From NCBI GenBank assembly GCA_026195895.1, contig JAPHRO010000068.1:1-35288 (forward strand): a stretch of DNA of 35,288 bases, written 5' to 3'. The notes under the pieces are model-generated. The model was not told the origin of the DNA and did no database searches. It saw only the letters and a list, made by a program, of their open reading frames with translations. Source of the stretch: Gammaproteobacteria bacterium. GTDB lineage: Bacteria; Pseudomonadota; Gammaproteobacteria; SZUA-229. A program made the translations under genes and the position numbers. Positions 17,601 to 26,634 of the stretch are shown here, one piece after another; position 1 is the first letter of the stretch; the number at the start of each line of letters is the position of its first letter.

Positions 17601-18606
17601 GGTAGATGCATTTACCGGTGTACTGATTAAAAAGTTCGACACAGAAGTGGGCATGGCGGAAGATCCTACCGGCCAGTCTCGTCCGAACGGTATAGCATCA
17701 GTTACGCCTATAGATGTGAATGGCGATTACAAAGTTGATTATCTCTATGCGGGTGATTTATTTGGTAATGTCTGGAAAATGGATGTTAGAGCGTCTAATA
17801 CATCGTCCTGGGAATCTGTCTGGACGCAGGCGGGTGGTGATCCTAAACCTTTCTATATCGCGAAAGACAGCAATGGTGATGTTCAGCCAATTACCACGCA
17901 GGTTGCGGTAAAACGTCACCCTGAAAAAGCCAAAGAAACATTGGTGCTGTTCGGTACAGGCTCTTATTTTCAGGTGAATGATGCAACAACGGTGCAAACC
18001 CAAACTTTCTATTCCATCTGGGATGATGGAACTGCAGCTCAATATGATCGCGGCGACCTGTTAGAGCAGGAGATCCTCGGCGTAAGTACGGTCACCGGTG
18101 TTGATGGTATAGATCGTGAATTCAGATTGACCTCCAGTGCTAATATTGATCCCGCCAGTTATAAAATTGACTGGGCTACCCATAAGGGCTGGTACATGGA
18201 TCTTACCGAGAGTGGTGAACGGGTAAATGTAGAGCCGATTTTACGTGGCAAGCGTATTATCTTTGTTACTTTGACGCCGGATCCAGACCCCTGTCGGGCA
18301 GGTGGTACCAGCTGGATCATGGAAGTCAATGCGAATGATGGCAGTCGTATGCAGCAGTCACCCTTTGATGTGAATGGTGATGGCATAATTAATGATCTTG
18401 ATATTGTTACATTTGCGGGTGATTCAGAAACTATCGTATCAGGTGTTAGATCCAAAGAGGGTATAGTCGCCAAGCCCGGCATTCTAAATACCAAAGACAA
18501 AAAAGAGCTGAAGTATTTTAGTGGTACCACGGGTAATATTGATATGGTGACAGAATCCGTTAACGAAAATAATCGTGGTCGTCAGTCCTGGCGCCAACTG
18601 AGATAG
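14653..18606 (+). CDS. pilY1: Type IV pilus tip adhesin/mechanosensor PilY1
   Basis: A 1317-residue exported protein, larger than the Pseudomonas PilY1 of about 1160. A signal peptide of about 28 residues (NVYA/VD) precedes a von Willebrand A-like region whose metal site D-x-S-G-S is D53, S55, S57. The C-terminal PilC/PilY1 beta-propeller begins near residue 780 (DIIHSAPAYV, VYVGANDGMLHAFNA). The calcium loop D1021-x-N1023-x-D1025-xxx-D1029 matches the site that controls pilus retraction in Pseudomonas, and three further DxDxDG-like loops are visible. An RGD occurs at 762-764. The start has CGGAG 7 bases upstream. It is the adhesive tip component of the minor-pilin complex. Confidence 0.93.
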   Translation: MKDKAFNTIKVFALSAVIFITGNSNVYAVDLGVAQTPLFLGSTVQPNVFIVSDDSGSMDWETMMPGYWRYDSYDPDPLRAGAFYDSSAAWEDDGTWRAAVFAGTDALDGSYGYIYDNSDNVYGNNCDGSYYLGRAEICGDATNSPLDVDWRVRSASLNRVFYNADIDYEPWAGPCGYGDCADASFTAARSDSHNAQTGYTLIRNLETNGDAQGGPFVYEVWIDDSGFTGTYPDDADDFNETGVAAGAAPAPNGIVDLWDTHIRFIVGADGGGNPQIEVLRVTYDPQTSVEASPGLNETVTSVQTLSGGACYDVLGTNAMVAAVHATSNWTAVGSDGCRTIAEVRQGAANWYQYYRRRAFPVKNAVAAVINAQPSFRYGMTLLNRDGATGNNIFTDIPPVSMTNVTAHNTAIKEDYFQFDQPAVGTPLRMALQKAGEYYSNNITGHADPIAYSCQKNFSILFTDGYWNGSSPGVGNPDGDGVSETVADVAYRYYVNDLSGLDDNVKLDAGEDDLKSLPTYDSDQNTTHQHMVTFTVAFGVTGAMVDADGNGDPDVDYAGANWSTPGIPDKNGNWGPASSGPDKIDDLWHAAYNSSGTFASASTPDEIAEKLIDAISNIASRISSAAAVALNSGTLNANSRVYQASFDSNDWSGTLRSVPIQDGPVDILPVGAPDGLDDSPPECSAHPALGELCDEEWDAAAKLAARSAASRNIFTYNTDTNTGVEFRTLADLGATQQTALRIHPDTLAVETAAIGQQRLDYIRGDDANEGSSASDFRVRKVIGTGNTKLGDIIHSAPAYVANPDFFIPNNLEGASYNAYKIAQKNRTPMVYVGANDGMLHAFNASNNNALKGEEMFAYVPGKLVEKLPLLTSQNYNTSHSYFVDGSPKIFDAYGAGWKTLLAGSVGAGGQLVYALDITSPDSFDANDILWEFTDVNDADLGYTIGDVTYGRMANGRWAVIFGNGFNNTQADGNISTTGNAAIYVVDAFTGVLIKKFDTEVGMAEDPTGQSRPNGIASVTPIDVNGDYKVDYLYAGDLFGNVWKMDVRASNTSSWESVWTQAGGDPKPFYIAKDSNGDVQPITTQVAVKRHPEKAKETLVLFGTGSYFQVNDATTVQTQTFYSIWDDGTAAQYDRGDLLEQEILGVSTVTGVDGIDREFRLTSSANIDPASYKIDWATHKGWYMDLTESGERVNVEPILRGKRIIFVTLTPDPDPCRAGGTSWIMEVNANDGSRMQQSPFDVNGDGIINDLDIVTFAGDSETIVSGVRSKEGIVAKPGILNTKDKKELKYFSGTTGNIDMVTESVNENNRGRQSWRQLR

Positions 18607-18616
18607 GGGTGGTTAG

Positions 18617-18937
18617 ATGAAGCCTATAGTTAAACAAGTAATATCAGTTGTTTTGATAATAATGTCGGGATTGCTGTTTATTCAGACTGCACAGGCCAAC
18701 GAAGGCTATGGGTCTGCAACGATTGTTAGTGTTGATATGAAGAAAAATATAATTGATTTAGGTGAGCTTAAATTCAAATTTGATAGCAAAACAGTTGTAT
18801 ATGATCTGTTTGGCAATCAGGTTGATATAAGTGTTTTGAAATCAGGTATGTCGGCCAATGTGGCGATAGATGCTACACAACGGTATGTGGGCTACCCGAT
18901 ACTTAAAGGTTTATATTTGAAATCGGTCATCGAGTAA
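18617..18937 (+). CDS. Small exported protein, PilY2-like by position
   Basis: A 106-residue protein with a signal peptide of about 27 residues (cleavage likely at AQA/NE), followed by a small all-beta-looking domain (ATIVSVDMKKNIIDLG, FDSKTVVYDLFG). It sits between pilY1 and the pilE-like gene, the place of pilY2 in Pseudomonas, and its size and beta pattern are compatible with PilY2. The match is by position and general design rather than by a diagnostic motif. The gap from pilY1 is 10 bases, with a GGGGTGG ribosome-binding site. Confidence 0.65.
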   Translation: MKPIVKQVISVVLIIMSGLLFIQTAQANEGYGSATIVSVDMKKNIIDLGELKFKFDSKTVVYDLFGNQVDISVLKSGMSANVAIDATQRYVGYPILKGLYLKSVIE

Positions 18938-18967
18938 AGAATAGAGAGCGGTTAAAGGTTAGTTATC

Positions 18968-19378
18968 ATGAATAAACAAACTGGTTTTACATTAGTAGAG
19001 CTGATGATCGTGATCGCGATTATCGGCGTTCTGTCGGCAATTTCATTGCCGTTTGTTAAAACTTATACAGAGCGAACAAACAGGGCGGCGGCCTGTAAAG
19101 GACCGTTGGCAGAAATAACGGTGTTGATGCAGGAATATCATGATGTGAATCAGACCTATCCGCCAGTCGGCGCATTAAGTGCTGCTGGCATTCCCTATGA
19201 TGATACGAAAGAGGGCTATACGTTCAGCATTAGTGCCACAGGCGCGACCAGCTATACTCTGCAATGTGCACCGTCGGCAGGTGCTGATACAGATTGCGGC
19301 GCTTTAACATTGGATAATTTTGGTCGCCGGGGTAAAACCGCTGTAACCAGTCGTACCGTTGAAGAATGCTGGCGTTAA
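18968..19378 (+). CDS. pilE: PilE-like type IV (minor) pilin
   Basis: A 136-residue prepilin with leader MNKQTG and the classical helix [20 protein letters not shown], with E5 present. The pilin domain has a cysteine pair near the end (DTDCGAL and EECWR) that could close the D-region loop, and TYPP near residue 60. It is last in the minor-pilin operon, as pilE is in Pseudomonas, and is more likely a minor than the major pilin. Its TAA stop lies in the same TTAA as the stop of the converging ispH. Confidence 0.9.
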   Translation: MNKQTGFTLVELMIVIAIIGVLSAISLPFVKTYTERTNRAAACKGPLAEITVLMQEYHDVNQTYPPVGALSAAGIPYDDTKEGYTFSISATGATSYTLQCAPSAGADTDCGALTLDNFGRRGKTAVTSRTVEECWR

Positions 19379-20313
19379 TTGTTGCGTAATTCTTTCGGCA
19401 GTTGAAAAACAATCTGTTCCCTGGGGCCGCTGTCTTCACTAAGAGTGGCCCCAAACCATTCTACAAGTTGATTAACTACATCTTTGACTAAAATCTCAGG
19501 TGCGGATGCGCCAGCGCTGATTCCAACGCTAGTAATATTTTTAAACCAGGATTTATCAAGATCATCGACACTATCGATCAGATAACTGGGTGTATCATTT
19601 CTTTCGGCCAGTTCTTTTAATCTGTTTGAATTTGAACTGTTAGGTGATCCCACAACTAAAATAATTTCACTTTCGGTGGCCAGTTTTTTTATCGCATCCT
19701 GCCGGTTTTGTGTGGCATAACAAATATCATCTTTTTTAGGGCCCTGAATCTGCGGGTAGCGTTTTTTCAGGGCGCTGATAATTGAAATAGTATCGTCAAC
19801 AGATAATGTAGTTTGAGTAACATAAGCCAGTTGACTGTTTTTATTGATGTTTAATTTTTCCACATCGTTTTCTGTTTCAATTAAATGGATTTTGCCATCA
19901 TATTCTGGGCCGTATTGACCCATGGTGCCTTCTACTTCCGGGTGGCCGGCATGACCAATTAATATAACTTCATCGCCCGCTTTACCATGGCGTGCCACTT
20001 CAAGGTGAACTTTCGTTACCAGGGGACAGGTGGCATCAAAGACTTTAAACTTGCGTCGTTTGGCTTCCTGCTGGACGACCTGAGATACTCCATGGGCGCT
20101 GAATATGACAGTGGCATCTTCCGGGATTTCATCCAGTTCTTCAACAAATATGGCGCCCTTTTGTTTTAAGTCATTCACCACAAAAGTATTGTGAACAACT
20201 TCGTGGCGTACATAAATTGGTGCGCCAAATACATTTAATGCCTGCTCGACGATTTCTATGGCGCGGTCAACACCGGCGCAAAAACCTCTGGGATTGGCAA
20301 GAATAATTTGCAT
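19375..20313 (-). CDS. ispH: 4-hydroxy-3-methylbut-2-enyl diphosphate reductase
   Basis: IspH is the iron-sulfur enzyme of the last step of the MEP isoprenoid pathway, making IPP and DMAPP. The protein has 312 residues. The cluster cysteines are C12 ([12 protein letters not shown]), C96 (DATCPLV) and C198 ([11 protein letters not shown]). H41, H124 and E126 (GHPEVEGT) of the active site are present. It starts 2 bases after the fkpB stop and is the last gene of the murJ-side leftward block. Products feed ispB, located later in the window. Confidence 0.97.
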   Translation of the reverse strand: MQIILANPRGFCAGVDRAIEIVEQALNVFGAPIYVRHEVVHNTFVVNDLKQKGAIFVEELDEIPEDATVIFSAHGVSQVVQQEAKRRKFKVFDATCPLVTKVHLEVARHGKAGDEVILIGHAGHPEVEGTMGQYGPEYDGKIHLIETENDVEKLNINKNSQLAYVTQTTLSVDDTISIISALKKRYPQIQGPKKDDICYATQNRQDAIKKLATESEIILVVGSPNSSNSNRLKELAERNDTPSYLIDSVDDLDKSWFKNITSVGISAGASAPEILVKDVVNQLVEWFGATLSEDSGPREQIVFQLPKELRNN

Positions 20314-20315
20314 AG

Positions 20316-20756
20316 TTAATTTGCTGCCGATGTTACTTCAAGTGTATTGGCCTTAAATATTAATGTGCGTCCGGCCAGTGGGTGGCTAAAGTCAACAGTG
20401 ACTTCGTCGCCATTAATTTCAAGTATGGTGCCGATTATTTCTTCATCATCCGGCCCATCAAAAGCAATCACCTGGCCGGGTTCAGGCTGCAAATCATCCG
20501 GGAAGTCATTGAGTGGCATGCTATGAATTTTATTTTCATCCGGATAACCGTAAGCCTGTTCGGGGGCGATAGTGACCGAGATGGATTCATTTTCGGTGAG
20601 TCCCAGCAAAGCCAGTTCCATACCTTCGGTCAAGGTGCCGTCGCCCAGGGTGAAAACTAAAGGCTCTGCATCAAAACTGTTTTCCACTTCGGTGCCGTCT
20701 TCCAGGGACAACTGATAGTGGAGGCTGACCGTGCTATTGTCCTGAATTTTGTTCAT
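20316..20756 (-). CDS. fkpB: FKBP-type peptidyl-prolyl isomerase (FkpB/SlpA)
   Basis: A 146-residue cytoplasmic prolyl isomerase of the SlyD/FkpB type. The FKBP half-motifs [19 protein letters not shown] and [19 protein letters not shown] are followed by the insert-in-flap chaperone domain (about residues 66-122) and the closing strand [17 protein letters not shown]. It lacks the His-rich tail of SlyD, and its position between lspA and ispH identifies it as fkpB. It overlaps lspA by 23 bases. Confidence 0.94.
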   Translation of the reverse strand: MNKIQDNSTVSLHYQLSLEDGTEVENSFDAEPLVFTLGDGTLTEGMELALLGLTENESISVTIAPEQAYGYPDENKIHSMPLNDFPDDLQPEPGQVIAFDGPDDEEIIGTILEINGDEVTVDFSHPLAGRTLIFKANTLEVTSAAN

Positions 20757-21231
20757 GATTTTTAAAACTATCGATAATTAATAAAATGGCGCCGATGGTG
20801 ATTGCCGAGTCGGCAATATTAAATGCGGGCCAATGATGCTGTTGATAAAATACGTCAATAAAGTCTATAACATAACCGTAAATGCTGCGATCAATCAGGT
20901 TGCCAATAGCACCACCCAGTATTAATGCGATGGATGTGGTTTGCAGTTTCTGGCTGGTTTTGAGCTTGCTTAACCAGACGATGAGCACAATGCTTATGGT
21001 TAAAGAAACAACGATAAAAAACCAGCGTTGCCAGCCACCGGCGTTGCTTAAAAAACTGAAAGCAGCACCCTTGTTATACATCAGGGTTAAATTGAACATG
21101 GGAATGATAGAAACTGGCTGATGATAATTCAGATATGCATCGGCCGCTAACTTGCTGGCCTGGTCGAGTAAAATGACCAGCAGGCTTATCCATGCCCATT
21201 GTTTAATGGTATTGGTTTGTTGCTCAGGCAT
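20734..21231 (-). CDS. lspA: Lipoprotein signal peptidase
   Basis: An inner-membrane aspartic protease of 165 residues that removes signal peptides from prolipoproteins. Four hydrophobic segments are visible, with the catalytic aspartates D123 (YVIDFIDVF) and D141 ([11 protein letters not shown]). The family motif NKGAAFSF is near residue 53. The start is set at 21231, where ATG overlaps the ileS stop by 8 bases and the mature start [14 protein letters not shown] fits homologues. An open extension to 21300 lies wholly inside ileS and is rejected. Confidence 0.95.
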   Translation of the reverse strand: MPEQQTNTIKQWAWISLLVILLDQASKLAADAYLNYHQPVSIIPMFNLTLMYNKGAAFSFLSNAGGWQRWFFIVVSLTISIVLIVWLSKLKTSQKLQTTSIALILGGAIGNLIDRSIYGYVIDFIDVFYQQHHWPAFNIADSAITIGAILLIIDSFKNHEQNSGQ

Positions 21232-24052
21232 ATTTTCGTTGCTCACCTTCGCCTTCAACATTTTCAACGCAACGGCCGCAAAGCTCTGGGTGATTATCAT
21301 GGTTGCCTACATCTTCACGATGATGCCAGCAACGCACGCATTTTTTATGAACAGATGCTGCGGCAGACACCTGTAATTTTTCACCATTCTCAAGTTTGCA
21401 TTCAACTGCCGTGTCAGGGGCGTCGCTTAATGGATGAACCCGTGCATAAGAAGTTATCAGCACAAATCGAAGCTCATCTTCAAGTGAAGATAATGTGGTA
21501 TACAGATTCTCGCTACAGTACAAATCCAATTCTGCATCAAGTGAGGAGCCAATTTTTCCATCAATCCGCAGTTGTTCGAGCTGTTTGCTCACCAGTGTGC
21601 GAGTTTCCTGTACCTGGTCCCAGAAATTGAAGTTCATCACTGCAGATTCATCGGATGAAAAAAGTTTGTCATACCAGAATTCTGTTAGTACGGTTTCGCC
21701 ATGCTTACCAGGTATGGCTTGCCAGATTTCTTCTGCAGTAAAACTTAAGATGGGTGCCAGCCAGCGAGTCATAGCTTCGACGATATGGTACATGGCTGTT
21801 TGAGCAGAACGACGTGCCACACTATCTTCATGTGTTGTGTACTGTCGATCTTTAATAACATCCAGGTAAAAACTACCCATTTCGACGGAACAGAAGTTAT
21901 GCAGTTTTTGATAAATCAAATGGAAATTATAGTTTTTATAAGCTTCGACAATATCGTTCTGTAACTGGTCTGTTTTGGCAACGGCCCATTGATCCAGTTG
22001 TAACATACTGTTTTTGTCCAACATGTCTTTTGCTGGATCAAAACCGTTCAGGTTGGCTAACAGAAAACGGGCGGTGTTGCGAATACGGCGATAAGAATCG
22101 GCTATACGTTTAAGTATTTCAGTTGAATAGCTCATCTCTGCACTGTAATCAGATGCAGCAACCCAGAGGCGCAATATATCGGCACCCAGGTTGTTGCAGA
22201 CTTTAACGGGTTCAACGCCATTACCGGAACTTTTAGACATTTTTTTGCCGTGTTCATCAACGGTAAAGCCGTGGGTTAAAGCGGCTTTATAGGATGCTGA
22301 TCCATTCATTGCAGTTGATGTCAGTAGCGATGACTGGAACCAGCCGCGATGTTGATCAGACCCTTCCAGGTACAAATCTGCAGGCGTCTGTAGCTGCTCT
22401 CGCTGTTCCAGAACACATGCATGGGTAACACCGGAATCAAACCATACATCAAGTGTATCAGTTACTTTATCATACTGGTCTGCCTGTTCACCGAGGATGT
22501 CCTGAGCGTCTAAACTAAACCAGGCATCAATGCCTTCATTCTCAATACGAACGGCAATTTTTTCTATAAGTTTGGGCGTGTCTGGATGTAAATCACCGGT
22601 TTCTTTATTTACAAAAAGTGTAATGGGTGTACCCCAGGTGCGTTGTCTTGAAATACACCAGTCAGGCCGGTTTTCTACCATGCTTTCAATACGTGCCTTG
22701 CCCCAGTCGGGCATCCACTGTGTTTCGTTTATGGCCTTCATCGCAGAATCACGCAAACCGTTTTGATCCATGCTGATGAACCATTGTGGAGTGGCGCGGA
22801 AAATAATAGGTGTATTATGTCGCCAGCAATGTGGATAACTATGTTTAAGTGTGGTGAATTTAAGTAGCGTACGGTTTTCTTCAAGAACTTTGAGAACTTC
22901 ATCATTAGCTTTGTTTACATGCAAGCCGCCAAATAATTCCGTGTCCGGTAAAAATACGCCATTGCTGCCTACCGGATTATATACTTCCAGGCCATATTTC
23001 TGGCCTACAATAAAGTCATCCTGGCCATGGCCGGGTGCTGTATGAACAGCACCAGTACCTGCTTCGGTTGTCACATGATCGCCTAAAATGACAGGTACCT
23101 GGCGCCCATAAAATGGATGCTGCAGAAACTGGTTTTCCAGGGCCTGTCCCTGGCATTGGCCAATGATTTTAAATTCATCTATGCCATAACGCTCTAATGC
23201 CTGTTCATGTAAAGCATCGGCAAGTAATAAATTTATTTTGCCTAATGACGTGTCAGCGCTAACTAAAACGTATTTAAATTCTGGATGTAAAGAAACAGCC
23301 ATATTTGCTGGCAGTGTCCAGGGTGTAGTGGTCCAGATCACCGTTGCCACTGGATGTTTATTGGGTTCAGCATCGCATGCATTGAAGAACGCAGTTGCAT
23401 CTGTTGCTTTAAAAATCACATCGATAGCTGGTGATGTTTTATCTTCATATTCAACTTCGGCTTCGGCCAGTGCTGAACCACAATCCAGGCACCAGTGCAC
23501 TGGTTTGCTGCCTTTATGTAAGTGACCGTTGGCAATTATTTTTCCTAATGATCGGACGATGTTGGCTTCAAATTTGTAGTCCATGGTGAGATAGGGATTA
23601 TCCCAGTCACCTAGTACGCCTAATCGTTTAAAATCTTCACGTTGACCGTCAACCTGTGCTTGTGCGTAGCTGCGGCATTTATCACGAAAAGTTTTAGCGT
23701 CTATCTTTACACCAGGCTTGCCAACCTTTTTTTCTACATTGAGCTCAATGGGTAGGCCATGGCAGTCCCAGCCTGGAATGTAAGGTGCATCGAAGCCATC
23801 GATGCTGCGGCTTTTTATAATGATGTCTTTTAGAATTTTATTAACTGCATGTCCAAGGTGAATGTTGCCATTGGCATAAGGAGGTCCATCATGCAGGATG
23901 AATTTTGGTCGGCCTTTACTGGCCTCTCGAATTTTTTGATACAGATTTTTTTCTTGCCATTGTTTCAGCATCTCTGGTTCGCGTTTGGCAAGGTTGCCGC
24001 GCATGGGAAAAGAAGTTTCTGGCAGGTTTAATGTGGGTTTATAGTCGGTCAC
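21224..24052 (-). CDS. ileS: Isoleucyl-tRNA synthetase
   Basis: A class I aminoacyl-tRNA synthetase of 942 residues that charges tRNA-Ile. The HIGH motif is HLGH at 65-68 ([12 protein letters not shown]), and the KMSKS loop is at 604-608. The CP1 editing domain lies between them, with [13 protein letters not shown] near residue 240. The C-terminal zinc ribbon has CVRCW and a later CGRC. The start codon is GTG, 11 bases after the ribF stop, with a modest GGA-type ribosome-binding site. Confidence 0.98.
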   Translation of the reverse strand: MTDYKPTLNLPETSFPMRGNLAKREPEMLKQWQEKNLYQKIREASKGRPKFILHDGPPYANGNIHLGHAVNKILKDIIIKSRSIDGFDAPYIPGWDCHGLPIELNVEKKVGKPGVKIDAKTFRDKCRSYAQAQVDGQREDFKRLGVLGDWDNPYLTMDYKFEANIVRSLGKIIANGHLHKGSKPVHWCLDCGSALAEAEVEYEDKTSPAIDVIFKATDATAFFNACDAEPNKHPVATVIWTTTPWTLPANMAVSLHPEFKYVLVSADTSLGKINLLLADALHEQALERYGIDEFKIIGQCQGQALENQFLQHPFYGRQVPVILGDHVTTEAGTGAVHTAPGHGQDDFIVGQKYGLEVYNPVGSNGVFLPDTELFGGLHVNKANDEVLKVLEENRTLLKFTTLKHSYPHCWRHNTPIIFRATPQWFISMDQNGLRDSAMKAINETQWMPDWGKARIESMVENRPDWCISRQRTWGTPITLFVNKETGDLHPDTPKLIEKIAVRIENEGIDAWFSLDAQDILGEQADQYDKVTDTLDVWFDSGVTHACVLEQREQLQTPADLYLEGSDQHRGWFQSSLLTSTAMNGSASYKAALTHGFTVDEHGKKMSKSSGNGVEPVKVCNNLGADILRLWVAASDYSAEMSYSTEILKRIADSYRRIRNTARFLLANLNGFDPAKDMLDKNSMLQLDQWAVAKTDQLQNDIVEAYKNYNFHLIYQKLHNFCSVEMGSFYLDVIKDRQYTTHEDSVARRSAQTAMYHIVEAMTRWLAPILSFTAEEIWQAIPGKHGETVLTEFWYDKLFSSDESAVMNFNFWDQVQETRTLVSKQLEQLRIDGKIGSSLDAELDLYCSENLYTTLSSLEDELRFVLITSYARVHPLSDAPDTAVECKLENGEKLQVSAAASVHKKCVRCWHHREDVGNHDNHPELCGRCVENVEGEGEQRKYA

Positions 24053-24063
24053 TATTTTTTCCG

Positions 24064-24996
24064 TTAACTCTGTTGGGCGAAATAGCTTTTCGCCTGTTTG
24101 CTATCTTTAATAATTTGTTCTTTCAATGCGTCAAAAGATTCAAAGCGTTTTTCATCACGCAGTTTGTGTTTAAATTTCACACAAACCTGTTCGCCATAAA
24201 TACTTTTATCGAAATCAAATAAATGTACTTCCAGTTGCAGATTATGGCCATCCACCGTCGGCCGTTTACCAATATTGGCAACGCCGGTGATTTCATCTTC
24301 TGTAACACCTGACATGGTAACGGCATAGACGCCACTTAAAGGCGTGGCATGCCGATGCAATTTAATATTGGCTGTCGGGAAACCAATAGTGCGTCCCCGT
24401 TTGTCACCATGGGCAACGCGGCCGCATATCTTGTAAGACCGCCCTAGCATTTTATTGGCGTGTTCCAGTTCATTATTAGCCAGTGCTTTTCGAATGGCAG
24501 TGCTGCTAATGCGTTCACCATCCAGGCAGTGGCTATGTGAATTGACAACTTCAAAGCCATATTTTTCGCCGGCAGATTTCAGCATTTCAAAATTCCCGAC
24601 TCGGCCTTTGCCAAAACGAAAATCATCGCCGATGACCAGATAGCGTACATGCAGTTGTTCGACCAGTATATGTTTTATGAATTCGTCTGCCGTTAAATCA
24701 GCCAGCCAGTGGTTGAATTTAATGCACAGAAACTGATCCATGCCGGTGTTTTCCAGGGCGCACCATTTTTCTCGCAGGCGTGTCAGTCGGGCCGGGGCTT
24801 TTTCAGGAGTAAAGTATTCCTGTGGCAGCGGTTCAAAACTCATAATGCAGGCATCCACATCCAGCTCGCGGGATTTTTCCAGCAGCATTTTCAGGATGGC
24901 CTGATGCCCCAGGTGCACGCCATCGAAATTGCCGATGGTGAGTGCGCAGGCCCGGTGGCGATCGCGCAGATTATGAAGTCCCCGAATGAGTTCCAT
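24064..24996 (-). CDS. ribF: Bifunctional riboflavin kinase/FAD synthetase
   Basis: A 310-residue enzyme that phosphorylates riboflavin to FMN and adenylylates FMN to FAD. The N-terminal nucleotidyltransferase domain shows [16 protein letters not shown] near residue 20 and the [10 protein letters not shown] motif near residue 165. The C-terminal kinase domain shows [15 protein letters not shown] near residue 198. It is probably the first gene of a ribF-ileS-lspA-fkpB-ispH transcript, with a TATAAT box in the 82-base gap before it. Confidence 0.97.
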   Translation of the reverse strand: MELIRGLHNLRDRHRACALTIGNFDGVHLGHQAILKMLLEKSRELDVDACIMSFEPLPQEYFTPEKAPARLTRLREKWCALENTGMDQFLCIKFNHWLADLTADEFIKHILVEQLHVRYLVIGDDFRFGKGRVGNFEMLKSAGEKYGFEVVNSHSHCLDGERISSTAIRKALANNELEHANKMLGRSYKICGRVAHGDKRGRTIGFPTANIKLHRHATPLSGVYAVTMSGVTEDEITGVANIGKRPTVDGHNLQLEVHLFDFDKSIYGEQVCVKFKHKLRDEKRFESFDALKEQIIKDSKQAKSYFAQQS

Positions 24997-25027
24997 TAGA
25001 TGAATCAGTAGTGTTCAAAAAACCGGG

Positions 25028-25033
25028 ATTATA
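25028..25033 (-). promoter_or_regulatory. Candidate -10 box for the ribF-ispH operon
   Basis: A perfect TATAAT on the minus strand lies 32 bases before the ribF ATG, in the only gap of this block outside a coding region. The -35 region is poor (TCTAAG at 17 bases), so the call rests on the -10 and its position. Confidence 0.45.
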
Positions 25034-25078
25034 CCCTATTCGTCGGGGTTCTTAGAGTGCTGGATGTGATTTGCCGAC

Positions 25079-26632
25079 TTAATGACGTAAATGTCGGGGC
25101 CGGAATCCGCTAATAAACAATGATAAGCTGAAAAGTGCTATCGAGATGACGACAAAGCCCAGCAAATATGGAATTCTTTCCATTAGCTGCCACTGGTTCC
25201 AGATCTCCAGTGAAGGTGAAAAATAGAGCAGAAATCCAGTCATTGTCAGATTGGCAATGAGCATTTGTAAGTTTAATTTACCCCAGCCGGGAAGGGGAGA
25301 ATAAATACCCTGCTGACGTAAACCTCGATAAAGCAGGCCGGCGTTTAAATAAGCCGATGCCGAGGTGGCCAGCGCCAGACCGGTATGGGGGCCATCAATA
25401 CTCCATACCACCATGGGCACCACGAACAATACGTTGAGGAACATATTGGCGATCATGGCCTTGATGGCAATTTTCACCGGTGTTTTTGTATCCTGCCGAG
25501 CGTAATAACCGGGCGCCAGTATTTTAATCGCGACAAAGGCCGGCAGGCCCAGCGCATAGGCCATCAGACTCATACTGGCCATTTGCGCGTCGCGCAAGTC
25601 GAATTCGCCGTAATTAAACAGGGTGGCCAGTAAAGGAGCTGCCAGCAATAGCAGACCCAGAGCGGCAGGCAGAGCAATCAGCAGCACCAGCTTTAGCGCC
25701 CAGTCCAGAGTTTGATTAAATTGTTCGGCAGATTGACGTGCATGTTGTTTTGACAGGCTGGGCAAAATGACCGTGGCCAGCGCAATACCAAACACCCCGA
25801 GCGGGAACTCCACCAGTCGGTCGGAGTAATAGAGCCAGCTAACGCTGCCCGCGACCAGAAAGGAGGCGATGATAGTATCGAATAGCAGGTTTATCTGGGC
25901 GACCGATGAGCCGATGATGGCAGGGATCATTAATTTAATGATTTTACTGACGCCTTCATGATTGCGCTGGTATTTGGGCCGGGGCATAAGCCCCAGTTTC
26001 AGCAGAAAGGGAAACTGAAAAACCAGTTGGGTTATTCCGGCCAGAGCGACACCCCAGGCCAGTGCCATCACCGGCTGTTCAAAAAGCGGTGAGGCCCATA
26101 CAGCGGCGCCGATCAGGCATAGATTCAAAAGTACCGGGGTAAAAGCCGGTACAGAAAACTGATTGTAGCTATTGAGTATGCCTCCCGCAAAGGCTGTCAG
26201 GGCAATAAAGAAAATGTAAGGAAAGGTAATGCGCAGCATCTCAGAGGTTAGTGCATAGCGATTCGCTTCATCCCAGAAGCCGGGGGCAAACAGCATGACC
26301 AGCAGAGGTGAGGCAAGCGAGCCAATGATGCTGATGATTAATAATAAGCCGCCCAGGGAACCGGCCACATGATTGATTAAATCTTTGAGGGCTTCGCGAC
26401 TGCGGGTTTCCCTGTATTCAGAAAACACCGGCACAAATGCCTGGGAAAAGGCGCCCTCGGCAAACAGGCGGCGCATAAAATTAGGGATTTTAAAGGCGAC
26501 AAAAAAAGCATCGGTGCCACCCGAGGCACCGAATAGAGTGGCGAAGATGATGTCTCTTGCCAGTCCCAGAATGCGGGACATAAAGGTCATAACGCCAACA
26601 ATTGCGGTGGATTTGAGGAGTTTGCGGCTCAG
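25079..26632 (-). CDS. murJ: Lipid II flippase MurJ, apparently starting at CTG
   Basis: MurJ flips lipid II across the inner membrane for peptidoglycan synthesis. The protein is of the MOP superfamily with about 14 membrane segments. The family opening DAFFVAFKIPNFMRRLFAEGAFSQAFVP is split between residues near 41 and 68. The first in-frame ATG is at 26590, but 14 upstream codons encode SRKLLKSTAIVGV, which is the expected first helix of MurJ. The only plausible initiator for them is CTG at 26632, with GGAAGA 6 bases upstream and the pilZ stop 2 bases before it. I therefore extend the gene to 517 residues. If only canonical starts are allowed, it is 25079-26590 (503 residues) and lacks half of helix 1. 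Confidence 0.9.
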   Translation of the reverse strand: MSRKLLKSTAIVGVMTFMSRILGLARDIIFATLFGASGGTDAFFVAFKIPNFMRRLFAEGAFSQAFVPVFSEYRETRSREALKDLINHVAGSLGGLLLIISIIGSLASPLLVMLFAPGFWDEANRYALTSEMLRITFPYIFFIALTAFAGGILNSYNQFSVPAFTPVLLNLCLIGAAVWASPLFEQPVMALAWGVALAGITQLVFQFPFLLKLGLMPRPKYQRNHEGVSKIIKLMIPAIIGSSVAQINLLFDTIIASFLVAGSVSWLYYSDRLVEFPLGVFGIALATVILPSLSKQHARQSAEQFNQTLDWALKLVLLIALPAALGLLLLAAPLLATLFNYGEFDLRDAQMASMSLMAYALGLPAFVAIKILAPGYYARQDTKTPVKIAIKAMIANMFLNVLFVVPMVVWSIDGPHTGLALATSASAYLNAGLLYRGLRQQGIYSPLPGWGKLNLQMLIANLTMTGFLLYFSPSLEIWNQWQLMERIPYLLGFVVISIALFSLSLFISGFRPRHLRH

Positions 26633-26634
26633 GG

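Noticed and set aside
20734-21300. Longer 188-residue version of LspA
   Set aside because: The added residues lie inside ileS and do not look like an LspA start; ATG 21231 gives the normal length and an 8-base overlap.
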